Source of the DNA: Pseudomonas phenolilytica
GTDB lineage: Bacteria; Pseudomonadota; Gammaproteobacteria; Pseudomonadales; Pseudomonadaceae
Assembly: GCF_021432765.1 (NCBI RefSeq)
Contig: NZ_CP058908.1
Location: forward strand, 3,558,001-3,622,000
Direction: 5' to 3'
DNA length: 64,000 nt
The notes beneath the pieces were generated by a model. That model saw nothing but the letters and a program-made list of their open reading frames with translations, was not told the origin of the DNA and ran no database searches. The translations under genes and the position numbers were made by a program. Shown here one piece after another: positions 1 to 8,187 of this stretch. Each line of letters opens with the position of its first letter. Positions within the stretch are counted from its first letter, which is position 1.

Positions 1-1
1 C

Positions 2-550
2 CATGACTGGATCGCCTCGGCCTTCACGCCAGAGGAGCGCCGGGAGCCGTGGATGAATGACGTGCTGGCCGAAAGCGACAGGCTGGTGGACGAACTGCTG
101 GCCGCCGATGTGCTGGTCATCGGCACGCCGCTCTACAACTTCGGCATGCCGGCGGCGCTCAAGGCCTGGATCGATCAGGTGGTGCGCCTGAACCGCACGG
201 TCGGCATGGACGAGAGCAATCCGCTCGATCCCTACGTGCCCATGCTGGCGGATCGGGAGCGGCACGCGGTCATCCTTACCGCCCGTGGCGGCATCGGTTT
301 CAACCCGGGCGAGGCGCTGGCGCACATGAACCATCTGGAGCCGAACCTGGCGACGGCGCTCGGTTTTATTGGGATCACCCGCCTCCATCAGATCGCCATC
401 GAAGGCCAGGAAATCGGTGGCGAGCTGCTGGCCAGTTCGGTGGCCGAAGCGCTGCGTCGGGTCGATGCGCTGGTGACGCGGCTGCAGGCAACTGTGACAG
501 CACCCGCTCCCCGCGCGCAGCAGAGGCAGGCCGAGCCCGATCCGGTGTAA
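2..550 (+). CDS. azoR: FMN-dependent NADH-azoreductase, 5' end outside window
   Basis: This is the C-terminal part of an AzoR-type flavodoxin-fold quinone/azo reductase, which uses NADH and bound FMN for two-electron reduction of quinones and azo compounds in the cytoplasm. The reading frame is open to the first base, so the true start lies upstream. The visible part contains the family signature VIGTPLYNFGMPAALKAWID, which contacts FMN, and the later TARGGIG loop that also binds flavin. The C-terminal tail after about residue 160 of the fragment is Ala/Pro/Gln-rich and probably disordered. A stem-loop repeat follows 10 bases after the stop codon. The identification is firm, but substrate preference cannot be read from the sequence. 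Confidence 0.9.
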   Translation, partial: HDWIASAFTPEERREPWMNDVLAESDRLVDELLAADVLVIGTPLYNFGMPAALKAWIDQVVRLNRTVGMDESNPLDPYVPMLADRERHAVILTARGGIGFNPGEALAHMNHLEPNLATALGFIGITRLHQIAIEGQEIGGELLASSVAEALRRVDALVTRLQATVTAPAPRAQQRQAEPDPV

Positions 551-560
551 TGCAGGCCTG

Positions 561-587
561 GCGTGGAAAACGCCCGGTTTTCCACGC
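561..587. repeat. Intergenic inverted repeat, terminator-like
   Basis: The arms GCGTGGAAAAC (561-571) and GTTTTCCACGC (577-587) are perfectly complementary over 11 bp with a 5-base loop. The element sits just after the azoR stop and may end its transcript. A closely similar GTGGAAAAC...TTTTCCAC hairpin occurs at 42457-42489, so this looks like a dispersed intergenic repeat family rather than a one-off terminator. No T-run follows on the plus strand. Confidence 0.6.
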
Positions 588-630
588 TACCCTCCATGGC
601 CTGATACCCGGGCGAGACAGCGGAGCGCGC

Positions 631-978
631 ATGGCGACCGATAGAGATTTCATGCTGTACGTGGCCGAACAGATCGACCTGGGCAGCAGGCTGACGTACC
701 GGAAGATGTTCGGCGAGTACGCGCTTTATCTGGATGAAAAGGTCGTCGCCTTCGTCTGCGACAACAGCCTGTTCATCAAGCCTTCGCCGGCGGCTGCAAC
801 GCTCGCCCCGGATCTGCCGCAAGCCCCGCCCTATCCCGGCGCCAAGGACTATCCGGTGGCCGACGAACTGCTGGACGATGCCGACGAGCTGCGCCGTCTC
901 GTGATTGAAACGGCGCGGCTCATGCCGGTGCCAGCGCCACGCAAACCGAGGAAGAAGAAGCCAGACGCAGCGACATGA
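631..978 (+). CDS. TfoX N-terminal domain protein
   Basis: This 115-aa cytoplasmic protein carries the TfoX N-terminal domain over roughly residues 1-95, recognisable from RKMFGEYALYLDEKVVAFVCD and the following FIKPS segment. TfoX/Sxy proteins regulate competence in some gammaproteobacteria, but stand-alone N-domain proteins in pseudomonads have no assigned role. A basic Lys/Arg/Pro tail (PRKPRKKK) ends the protein and could contact nucleic acid. I chose the ATG at 631 because it starts exactly at the domain and has GGAG about six bases upstream; an ATG at 550 would place a hairpin repeat inside the coding region. Confidence 0.8.
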   Translation: MATDRDFMLYVAEQIDLGSRLTYRKMFGEYALYLDEKVVAFVCDNSLFIKPSPAAATLAPDLPQAPPYPGAKDYPVADELLDDADELRRLVIETARLMPVPAPRKPRKKKPDAAT

Positions 979-1072
979 GCTTTCAACCGGGTTGGCTCTT
1001 CATCTCCCGGTCCTCGCCCGCAGCCCCCGCCCGGTACAATGCCGCACTTTCTGCGTCGCCCGGAGCCCCGCC

Positions 1073-1768
1073 ATGTTCACCCTCACCCACCTCGACACCC
1101 CGCCGCCGGAAGCGCTGAAAAGCCAGGTGCTGCAGCTGGTGGTGGACTACCTCGGCGACATCAGCCCCGTCTCGCTCACGCCGAGCAACCCGCTGTATCA
1201 GCTGTACCAGTACGTGGTGGGCTTCGAGGTGCATCGCTACCTGGACAGCATGGACGGCGCCCAGGCGGGCAAGCCCGAGCTGATCATGGCGCTGGATGCC
1301 GACGACCCGGCAATCCTGCTCGGTTTCGCGCTGTACCTGCCGTACGTGGACGACCCCGAGGCATGTGCGCTGGCCTATCTGGCGGTTGATGCCGGCCATC
1401 GTCGTCAGGGCATCGGCCGGGCCATGGTCGCGGCGATGGTGGCGCGCTATCCGCACGCCGAAGTAGCGTGCGTGGCGGGCAAGGCGCCGTACTTCGAGGC
1501 GCTGGGCTTCATGCCTTTGGCGGCGCGTGGCCCGCAGGTGGTGCTGAACACCCGCAGCCAGGCATCCCCCGGCGTGGTGGCCGTGCAGGATCTGGCACCG
1601 ATCTTCCAATCGAAGGAGGTACGGCAGATTCACAGCTACCTGATGAAACAGCACGGCGAAAAAGCCATGAGCAATGCGGAAAAGCAGCGGGATCGGCTGC
1701 TGGATCAGCTGACCAAGCAGGCCGACCACCTGATCGAAACGTTCACCGCAGCCCGGCGTCTGCACTGA
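1073..1768 (+). CDS. GNAT-family N-acetyltransferase
   Basis: This 231-aa protein has a GNAT fold. The acetyl-CoA binding motif A is visible as AVDAGHRRQGIGRAMV (about residues 103-118), preceded by a beta strand ending LAYLAV. Residues before it contain acidic repeats typical of the substrate side of the fold. The C-terminal 50 residues form a charged, probably helical extension (EKQRDRLLDQLTKQADHL) that is not part of the core domain. The acceptor substrate is unknown. The ATG at 1073 begins a sensible N-terminus; in-frame starts further upstream would run through the preceding gene. Confidence 0.75.
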   Translation: MFTLTHLDTPPPEALKSQVLQLVVDYLGDISPVSLTPSNPLYQLYQYVVGFEVHRYLDSMDGAQAGKPELIMALDADDPAILLGFALYLPYVDDPEACALAYLAVDAGHRRQGIGRAMVAAMVARYPHAEVACVAGKAPYFEALGFMPLAARGPQVVLNTRSQASPGVVAVQDLAPIFQSKEVRQIHSYLMKQHGEKAMSNAEKQRDRLLDQLTKQADHLIETFTAARRLH

Positions 1769-1818
1769 TCGTCATCGCCGCTTCCGCAACAGCGCATGGA
1801 CGGCGGCGCACGCTGGGT

Positions 1819-2562
1819 TCAGATCTTCACGCAGGCAAAAATCGCGTTGCCTGAAGCCTCGTTCCAGAGCAAGAGCTTCTCGTAGTCATGCTCGAGCACA
1901 TGCACCTCGAAATACGGCTGCAGCAGTTCGATCAACTCGGCGAAGCTCAGCGCCACCATCGCGTGCTCGTCATGCCAGACCTGACTTTTTCCTTCGACGG
2001 TTCTCTCGATGCGCAGCTTCAACGCCTGCCGCTCGCCGTCGCCGGGGTAATGCCAGCCGGAGCTGAAGCTGAACAGGCCTTCCGCATGCCGCGTGCTGTG
2101 GGAGACGAACGAAGCGTTGTCGATCTGACGCTTGTCCACGGCGTTGAAGCAGAACAATCCACCGACCGCGAGGGCGTCATGCACGCTGGCAATACAGCGC
2201 TTGAGCCGTTCGAGCGTGCCACTGTAATGGATGGAATAGAGGAAGCAGGTGATCAGGTCGGTTGGCTGGTCCAACGAAAAGCCACACATGTCCTGCAACG
2301 AGAAGCGGGCTTCGGGACAACGAATAGCCGCCCGGTCCAGCATCGGCTGGTTGATGTCCAGACCGCTGCTCTGGTAGCCGGCATCGATGAAATGGCGCAC
2401 GTGTGGCCCGGTTCCGCAAGCGAGATCCAGATGCCTGTTGCCGGCATTGCCGAACAGCTGCTGCAGACGCTGAACACAGTGGCTTTGCGCGCCGTAGTCG
2501 ATATCCGCGCACATGAGATCGTAGTAACCCGACAAGTCGGTATAGAGGGCATCGCCGGGCAT
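1819..2562 (-). CDS. Class I SAM-dependent methyltransferase
   Basis: This 247-aa protein has a Rossmann-fold methyltransferase core. Motif I is HLDLACGTGPHVRHF (about residues 44-58) and the acidic residue for the SAM ribose follows in SGLDINQPML. A later segment, DLITCFLYSIHYSG, corresponds to motif IV. It resembles small-molecule methyltransferases annotated only as class I, and the substrate is not evident. It is convergent with the GNAT gene, and upstream it shares its strand with a zinc-ribbon gene 79 bases away. The ribosome-binding site is weak (ACAGGT). Confidence 0.8.
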   Translation of the reverse strand: MPGDALYTDLSGYYDLMCADIDYGAQSHCVQRLQQLFGNAGNRHLDLACGTGPHVRHFIDAGYQSSGLDINQPMLDRAAIRCPEARFSLQDMCGFSLDQPTDLITCFLYSIHYSGTLERLKRCIASVHDALAVGGLFCFNAVDKRQIDNASFVSHSTRHAEGLFSFSSGWHYPGDGERQALKLRIERTVEGKSQVWHDEHAMVALSFAELIELLQPYFEVHVLEHDYEKLLLWNEASGNAIFACVKI

Positions 2563-2641
2563 GGTGACCTGTTAGCGGGAGCGTAGGGGGCGCGCATCAT
2601 ATCCCGCGGCCGGCGAAACCGCCCGGCGATCTGCGCCGACC

Positions 2642-2890
2642 TCAACGGCAGTTGCCGGCGCAGCCTCCGCGTGCGCAGGCCGGTGCTTCGGGGTTCTTCA
2701 ACACCCGGCTATTCACCACCCCGGCGGCACTCATCAGCTTGGTCACCGGCGCATCGTCCGCAATCGTCACGTCTTCGGCCAGCGCACAGGCCTCTCGCAA
2801 TTCACCCCAGGTCTTGGGGCGCAGCGCCATCGCATGGCGGACCTCGTAAACCTGGCCATTGGCTTCGCAGCGATAGTCATAAGTCGGCAT
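2642..2890 (-). CDS. FmdB-like zinc-ribbon protein
   Basis: This 82-aa protein starts MPTYDYRCEANGQVYEV, the N-terminus of the FmdB/zinc-ribbon family found across pseudomonads. The usual first CxxC is reduced to a single Cys followed by EANG, and further cysteines lie in the middle (REACALA) and at the tail (CARGGCAGNC). The tail Cys cluster may hold the metal. Function is unknown. The ATG at 2890 is preceded by GGGAGGAATAACC, a good ribosome-binding site, and I prefer it over the longer in-frame extension upstream. Confidence 0.75.
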   Translation of the reverse strand: MPTYDYRCEANGQVYEVRHAMALRPKTWGELREACALAEDVTIADDAPVTKLMSAAGVVNSRVLKNPEAPACARGGCAGNCR

Positions 2891-2988
2891 GGTTATTCCT
2901 CCCTGGGTTGAGCTAGGCCGGGGCCGCCAACCGTCCGCCTGTTGAACGTACAGCCAAAGGACGACGCAGAATCGCTGGCTACGCGCGA

Positions 2989-3117
2989 TCAAGCCTGCTT
3001 GATCGCTACCAGCACGAAGCCCACCACGATGCCGGCCAGGGCGATCAGCCAGCCAATCCGGTGTGCACGGTTCTTTTCGGCTTGCCGCACGGGGTCCACG
3101 GGTTTTTTCTTTCTCAC
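2989..3117 (-). CDS. Small single-pass membrane protein, 42 aa
   Basis: A 42-codon reading frame starts with GTG at 3117 and ends at TGA 2989-2991. A stop lies two codons before the start, so the start is well constrained, and AGGTG precedes it. The N-terminus is strongly basic (VRKKKPVDPVRQAEKNRAHR). It is followed by one hydrophobic segment, IGWLIALAGIVVGFVLVAI, and a short basic end. The charge pattern predicts a cytoplasmic N-terminus. I recognise no family. Its codon use and membrane segment make it a plausible real gene that automated annotation could miss. Confidence 0.55.
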   Translation of the reverse strand: MRKKKPVDPVRQAEKNRAHRIGWLIALAGIVVGFVLVAIKQA

Positions 3118-3299
3118 GGTTCACCTGACTCTGAATAAAGACGGCTGACGCCAAACGCCGCCGCGCGCCCTTTTAAGCCGCTCGGGGCGAATTGTCCAGT
3201 GAGCGGCGCGAGGGTTGTACCAGCGCCATTCCGCCGAGGCTTTTCCGGCACCGCCGGAGTTCCGAGCGCGCGCCACACCCGTGCTGGATTACGCGCCGC

Positions 3300-4136
3300 T
3301 TACGGCGCGCCGAACAGCGCCGTCCAGTAGATCGCCGCGTCGCTCTGTGGATCGACCGCATAGGCCGCGCCGAATTCGCTGTACTGCGGGTTCATCAGAT
3401 TCGCGCAGTGACCGGGGCTGGCCAGCCAGCCGTCGAGCACCCGGCGCGGAGTCGGCAGTGCGGCAGCGATGTTTTCGCCCACCACGCCGCCGGTATAGCC
3501 GGCCAGTTCGGCGCGGTCGCCGGGCGTGCGACCGTCCTCGCTCAGATGACTGAAGAAATTACGGTTGGCCATTGCTCGACTGTGGGCTTCGGCCGTGCCG
3601 CCGAGCGTCGCGTTCCAGCCAAGTGGGGCCGCCGCGGCAAAGGATTGCGAGCCGCACTGACGCGGCTGCGCACGCGCGGTATTGATCAGTTCCAGCAGTT
3701 TCTGGCCTTCGGCCTGCCAGTCGCCCAGACGCCCGTCGAGCAGCGGCCGCGCCAGCACGATGCGCCAGTCGCGGCCCTCGCGGCTGACGCCGATATCGAC
3801 GAACTGCGGATCGAGCAGCACCTGGCAAAAGCTCTCGTGCAGCGCCTGCATCGCCGCCGGCGCATCTCGCGGCCCGGACAGGCTGATGGCTTGCACCGTC
3901 ATCATCGGATAGGCCGCACGCGCCAGTTCCTGCTGCAGATCGCCCGCACCGATGGCCGGCAGATTCAGGCGTGTGTCAGCCGTGAGTGGCGGCAGTTCCT
4001 CGCTGGCCTTGCTGCCGCAGCGCTGCACCTCGCTGCGATAGGCATTGATCGCCTCGACCAGCTGCGCTTCTTCGGCAGCCGCCCAGCCGGTGAACAGCAG
4101 CGTGGCGAACAGCAGGACGGATGAAAGAACACGCAT
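3300..4136 (-). CDS. Secreted CAP-domain protein with internal duplication
   Basis: This 278-aa protein has a signal peptide (about 1-21, hydrophobic core LSSVLLFATLLFTGW, then AAAEE). The C-terminal half (about 145-278) is a bacterial CAP/SCP domain, with AEAHSRAMANRNFFSH, GENIAAALPTP and GWLASPGHCANLMNPQY visible. The first half looks like a second, degenerate CAP copy. LVEAINAYRSEVQRCGSK parallels LLELINTARAQPRQCGSQ, and CQVLLDPQFVDIGVSREG parallels the CANLMNPQYSEFG region. The first copy has lost the central His/Glu region. Bacterial CAP proteins are extracytoplasmic and mostly uncharacterised. The start is the ATG directly before the signal peptide. Confidence 0.85.
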   Translation of the reverse strand: MRVLSSVLLFATLLFTGWAAAEEAQLVEAINAYRSEVQRCGSKASEELPPLTADTRLNLPAIGAGDLQQELARAAYPMMTVQAISLSGPRDAPAAMQALHESFCQVLLDPQFVDIGVSREGRDWRIVLARPLLDGRLGDWQAEGQKLLELINTARAQPRQCGSQSFAAAAPLGWNATLGGTAEAHSRAMANRNFFSHLSEDGRTPGDRAELAGYTGGVVGENIAAALPTPRRVLDGWLASPGHCANLMNPQYSEFGAAYAVDPQSDAAIYWTALFGAP

Positions 4137-4275
4137 GGCAGCTCTCCGGCAAAACACTGACGAAACGGTACGCCCACGGCGCAAGCGAACGTCATGGTGC
4201 GCGACGTCGCCGCGCTTGTCATCCCGCAGCGCGCCGGCTGTGCGGGTGATGCCGGCTTGGCTATGATCGAAAGCC

Positions 4276-4677
4276 ATGAACAGCCTGCCACCACTCCGCC
4301 GGTCCTGCCCGCCCGGCACTTGTACCTGCCAGCGCGACGCGTTGCTGCAAACACCGGGCGCCGATACGCGCATTCTGCGGTTGACCCTGCATGAGGAGCG
4401 TCGCCTGCTCGAACGTCTGGAGAAGGTGCAGAGCCTGGACGACCTTGAGCATCTGCAGCAACGCATGTTCGAGCAGCTGGGTATCCGCATGGATATCGCC
4501 CCCGGGCACAACGAGGTGCGCAGCATGCGCGGCATCGCCATCGACTTCGCCGACCAACCCGGCCTGTGCCGCAAGACCCGCCCGGCCATCGCCGCCGCCA
4601 TTCGCCGCGCCCTGCAACAGCGCCCGGAAATTGCCTGGCGCCTGCTCGATGCCCATGACCTGCTGGGTGGCGCATAG
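4276..4677 (+). CDS. Conserved hypothetical protein, Cys-rich N-terminus
   Basis: I do not recognise the family of this 133-aa protein. It begins with a cysteine motif (SCPPGTCTCQRDALL, residues 10-24) that could bind a metal. A predicted helical, charged segment follows (RLTLHEERRLLERLEKVQSLDDLEHLQQ). Near residue 85 is a conserved-looking stretch, RSMRGIAIDFADQPGLCRKTR. There is no signal peptide or membrane segment, so it is probably cytoplasmic. It is divergent from the CAP gene and lies 49 bases before a lipoprotein gene on the same strand. Confidence 0.65.
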   Translation: MNSLPPLRRSCPPGTCTCQRDALLQTPGADTRILRLTLHEERRLLERLEKVQSLDDLEHLQQRMFEQLGIRMDIAPGHNEVRSMRGIAIDFADQPGLCRKTRPAIAAAIRRALQQRPEIAWRLLDAHDLLGGA

Positions 4678-4726
4678 CCATCACCGTGCTAGCATCCGGC
4701 CTCTTTAAACAGACGGAAGGATTCCA

Positions 4727-5278
4727 ATGTTCAAACGATCGCTGTGCCTGCTTGCCATGACTGCCGCGCTGCACGGCTGCGGCATGACCATGCCGCGCTA
4801 CGAGCCAAGCTTCGCCAACGTCAATCTGCTCAAGACGCAGGCACCCATGACCGGAATTACCCGCCCGAGCGTTACGGCCGATCCTGGAGCGGATTCGATC
4901 ATGGTGCGGCTCAACCCGATCCGCAGCCCGGAGGGATCGCTCAGCCAGCATGTGCAGAAGGCGTTGGAAGCAGAGCTGCGCCTGGCTGGTCTGCTGGAAC
5001 CGGAGGCCCATCGCCGGCTCGATGTGCGGTTGCGCAACAATGAAATGTCCTCGCCGGCTGGCACCGGCTTCGGCAGCATCACCGCAGATTTCGAACTGCG
5101 CGCAAACGGGCGACCCCTGTACAGCGCCAGCAAGACAGTGACGGACAGCTGGGACAGCAGCTTCATCGGAGCCATCGCGATTCCGTCGGCCGCCAACGCC
5201 TACAACCCGCTGGTGCGCAAGCTGCTTGCGGAGCTTTATCAGGATCCGGCGTTCATCAGCGCGATGAAACAGCCCTAA
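4727..5278 (+). CDS. Putative lipoprotein
   Basis: This 183-aa protein carries a lipoprotein signal: a basic start, a hydrophobic core (LCLLAMTAAL) and a lipobox LHGC with Cys18, so it should be exported and acylated. The residue after the Cys is Gly. Internal features include a segment HVQKALEAELRLAGLLE typical of lipoproteins with a short alpha/beta fold, and an FELRANG-x-LYSASKTV stretch. No functional family is clear. The start ATG has a strong ribosome-binding site (GGAAGGA). The gene directly opposite downstream also encodes a lipoprotein of similar size, with comparable layout but little sequence identity. Confidence 0.75.
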   Translation: MFKRSLCLLAMTAALHGCGMTMPRYEPSFANVNLLKTQAPMTGITRPSVTADPGADSIMVRLNPIRSPEGSLSQHVQKALEAELRLAGLLEPEAHRRLDVRLRNNEMSSPAGTGFGSITADFELRANGRPLYSASKTVTDSWDSSFIGAIAIPSAANAYNPLVRKLLAELYQDPAFISAMKQP

Positions 5279-5320
5279 ACCAAGCGTGTGGCCGGGCCTG
5301 ATGCCCGGCCACCTTGCCAC

Positions 5321-5950
5321 TCAGCCGCGCAGCAGCAACTGGCCTTGCGCGTATTTCAGCGCATCGCGCTCCACCATCTGCTTGAGCAGTGCATTGAGTT
5401 GCCGGCGGAAGCTGTCGCTTACTGCGTCGGCCGGCGTGTAGGCCATCATCGGAATGAACACCAGACCCATCCAGGTTCGGATCGAATCGTGATTCTGGGC
5501 CATGGATACCGGCTTGTCGTCGCTATCGAGCACCTGCAACGTCATGCTGTATTCATCCTTGGCAGTCGCAGGAATGATCATCAGCGTCAGGCCCGAGATC
5601 ATCCCACTGACCATCGCCGCCCCCTCCGAGCCACCGTTGTATACGGCGAGCTTGAGCGTGTAGTCACCCGGCTGTTTCTGAAACGGGTCCAGCGTGTAGC
5701 GGCTGAACAGGCCCGAATCGCGCAGCACCGATTCCAGTTGCGGCTTCAACATATCGCGAGCCTGAGGCATTTCCACCGCTTGCCCATCGCCAGCATCGCC
5801 GCGATAGAAGTTGAAATCGACATACACACTGGGGCGCTGCTCATAACGAGCCATAGATGGAATCGAGGTTTCGGCAACCTCGTTACCGGGAAAGCTGGCG
5901 CATCCCGTCAGCGCCAGCATCAGTACGCAACCCATGAGTTTCAGTTTCAT
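5321..5950 (-). CDS. Putative lipoprotein, convergent with the previous one
   Basis: This 209-aa protein begins MKLKLMGCVLMLALTGCASF, a clear signal peptide with lipobox LTGC (Cys17) and Ala at +2. Residues 45-110 contain a segment on tyrosine-rich strands (YVDFNFYRGDAG) and QLESVLRDSGLFSRY, which resembles other envelope lipoproteins of unknown function. A hydrophobic glycine-rich stretch, MVSGMISGLTLMIIPATA, lies near residue 120. The ATG at 5950 has AAGGA eight bases upstream; an in-frame ATG nine bases earlier would overlap that site. Confidence 0.75.
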   Translation of the reverse strand: MKLKLMGCVLMLALTGCASFPGNEVAETSIPSMARYEQRPSVYVDFNFYRGDAGDGQAVEMPQARDMLKPQLESVLRDSGLFSRYTLDPFQKQPGDYTLKLAVYNGGSEGAAMVSGMISGLTLMIIPATAKDEYSMTLQVLDSDDKPVSMAQNHDSIRTWMGLVFIPMMAYTPADAVSDSFRRQLNALLKQMVERDALKYAQGQLLLRG

Positions 5951-6179
5951 TGTGGTCATCCTTGTATTGGCAGGTTTTCGCACACGGCGGCGCGAGCGGC
6001 GAACTCTAGCCAGAGCAGTCCGGCATGCCAATTAGCCATTACGCATTTTTGCGAAGCCATGAGGGCTGGCAATGCCCGAGATGCCTCGGATTTGCCTATT
6101 CCGCAGGTCGCAATAGCACCCCAAGGGGCTGCCCGAGCGGCTAGAATGGCCGGCCGTTCCCGATTGATTGCCCGCGTCC

Positions 6180-8180
6180 ATGTCATTGCCCAAACACCAC
6201 CTCGAACTGCTCGCCCCCGCGCGCGACGTCACCATCGCCCGCGAGGCCATCCTGCATGGCGCCGATGCCGTCTATATCGGCGGCCCGAGCTTCGGTGCGC
6301 GGCACAACGCCGAGAACAGCGTGGCGGACATTGCCGAACTGGTGAAATTCGCCCATCTGTTTCATGCGCGGGTGTTCGTCACGCTGAACACCATCCTGCA
6401 CGACGACGAGCTGGAAGCCGCGCGCGCGCTGATCCAGCAGCTGTACGAGATCGGCGTCGACGCGCTGATCGTGCAAGACATGGGCATCATGGAGCTGGAT
6501 ATCCCGCCCATCGAGATCCATGCCAGCACCCAGACCGATATTCGCACCCTGGAACGGGCCAAGTTCCTCGACAAGGCTGGCTTCTCGCAGCTAGTTCTCG
6601 CCCGTGAGCTGAACCTGCAGGAAATCCGCGCGATCTACGACGAAGTGGATTCGACCCTGGAGTTCTTCATCCACGGCGCGCTGTGCGTGGCGTTTTCCGG
6701 GCAGTGCAATATCAGCCACGCGCAGACCGGGCGCAGCGCCAACCGCGGCGACTGCTCCCAGGCCTGTCGCCTGCCCTACACGCTGAAGGACGATCAGGGC
6801 CGCGTGGTGGCCTTCGAGAAGCACCTGCTGTCGATGAAGGACAACAACCAGAGCGCCAACCTGAGCGCGCTGGTGGATGCTGGCGTGCGTTCGTTCAAGA
6901 TCGAGGGGCGCTACAAGGATGTGAGCTACGTGAAGAACATCACCGCTTACTACCGCCAGCGCCTGGATGGCATTCTTGCCGAGCGCCCGGACCTGGCCCG
7001 CGCCTCCAGTGGCCGCACCGATCACTTTTTCGTCCCGGACCCGGACAAGACGTTCCACCGCGGCAGCACCGACTACTTCGTCACCGATCGCAAGATCGAC
7101 ATCGGCGCCTTCGACTCGCCGACCTTCACCGGCCTCGCCGTGGGTGAAGTGCTCAAGGTCGGCAAGCATGACCTGACCGTGCAGACCCGCGAGCCGCTGT
7201 CCAACGGCGACGGCCTTAATGTGCTGATCAAACGCGAGGTGGTGGGCTTCCGCGCCAGCGTGGTCGAGCCGCTGAAGCAGTTCGAGGAGGACGGTCAGTC
7301 GCGCTACGAGTACCGCGTCGAACCCAACGAAATGCCCGCCGCGCTGCGCCAGGTGCGCCCGAACCATCCGCTCAACCGCAACCTGGACCACAACTGGCAA
7401 AATGCGCTGCTCAAGACCTCCGCCGAGCGCCGCGTCGGCGTACGCTGGCTGGCAAAATTGCGCGCCGATGCGCTGGAGCTGCACGTCACCAGCGAGGAAG
7501 GCGCCTATGCCACGGCCACCCTGCCCGGCCCCTTCGGCGAAGCGAAGAAGCCCGAGCAGGTCCCCGGCCAGATCGCCGATCTGCTGAGCCAGCTCGGCAC
7601 CACCATCTACCACGTGGAAGCAGTCGGGGTGGATGCGCCGCAGGCGTTCTTCATCCCCAACTCGCAACTCAAGGCGCTGCGCCGCGAAGCCATCGAGGCA
7701 CTGACCGCAGCGCGCGAAACCATCCGCCCGCGCGGCGGGCGCAAGCCGGTCAGCGTGCCGCCGCCGGTCTATCCCGAGTCGCACCTATCGTTTCTCTACA
7801 ACGTCTACAACGAGAAGGCCCGCGCCTTCTATCACCGCTACGGCGTGCAGCTGATCGACGCGGCCTACGAGGCCCACGAGGAGACCGGCGAGGTGCCGGT
7901 GATGATCACCAAGCACTGCCTGCGCTTCTCCTTCAACCTTTGCCCGAAGCAGGCCAAGGGCGTCACCGGGGTGCGCACCAAGGTCGCGCCGATGCAACTG
8001 GTGCACGGCGACGAGGTGCTGACGCTGAAGTTCGACTGCAAGCCCTGCGAGATGCACGTGATCGGCAAGATGAAGGGCCACATCCTCGACCTGCCGTTGC
8101 CGGGCAGCGCGGCGAGCATCGTCGGGCAGATCAGCCCCGAAGACCTGCTCAAGACCATCAAGGCCAAGCCGCAGGCCTGA
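6180..8180 (+). CDS. rlhA: U32 family protein, 23S rRNA hydroxylation protein RlhA type
   Basis: This 666-aa protein matches the long U32 'peptidase' family exemplified by E. coli RlhA (YdcP, about 650 aa), which is needed for hydroxylation of C2501 in 23S rRNA. The N-terminal TIM-barrel-like region starts LELLAPARDVTIAREAILHG. The conserved cysteine block CVAFSGQCNISHAQTGR followed by RGDCSQACRLPY (about 175-205) probably holds an iron-sulfur cluster with later cysteines. The C-terminal domain has CLRFSFNLCPKQ and FDCKPCEMHV. The ATG at 6180 fits the family start. The length and C-terminal domain favour RlhA over the shorter UbiU/UbiV or TrhP relatives. Confidence 0.85.
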   Translation: MSLPKHHLELLAPARDVTIAREAILHGADAVYIGGPSFGARHNAENSVADIAELVKFAHLFHARVFVTLNTILHDDELEAARALIQQLYEIGVDALIVQDMGIMELDIPPIEIHASTQTDIRTLERAKFLDKAGFSQLVLARELNLQEIRAIYDEVDSTLEFFIHGALCVAFSGQCNISHAQTGRSANRGDCSQACRLPYTLKDDQGRVVAFEKHLLSMKDNNQSANLSALVDAGVRSFKIEGRYKDVSYVKNITAYYRQRLDGILAERPDLARASSGRTDHFFVPDPDKTFHRGSTDYFVTDRKIDIGAFDSPTFTGLAVGEVLKVGKHDLTVQTREPLSNGDGLNVLIKREVVGFRASVVEPLKQFEEDGQSRYEYRVEPNEMPAALRQVRPNHPLNRNLDHNWQNALLKTSAERRVGVRWLAKLRADALELHVTSEEGAYATATLPGPFGEAKKPEQVPGQIADLLSQLGTTIYHVEAVGVDAPQAFFIPNSQLKALRREAIEALTAARETIRPRGGRKPVSVPPPVYPESHLSFLYNVYNEKARAFYHRYGVQLIDAAYEAHEETGEVPVMITKHCLRFSFNLCPKQAKGVTGVRTKVAPMQLVHGDEVLTLKFDCKPCEMHVIGKMKGHILDLPLPGSAASIVGQISPEDLLKTIKAKPQA

Positions 8181-8187
8181 CGCGCAC

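Noticed and set aside
5288..6607. A 439-codon plus-strand frame
   Set aside because: It overlaps a lipoprotein gene on the opposite strand and the start of rlhA, and shows no recognisable motif.
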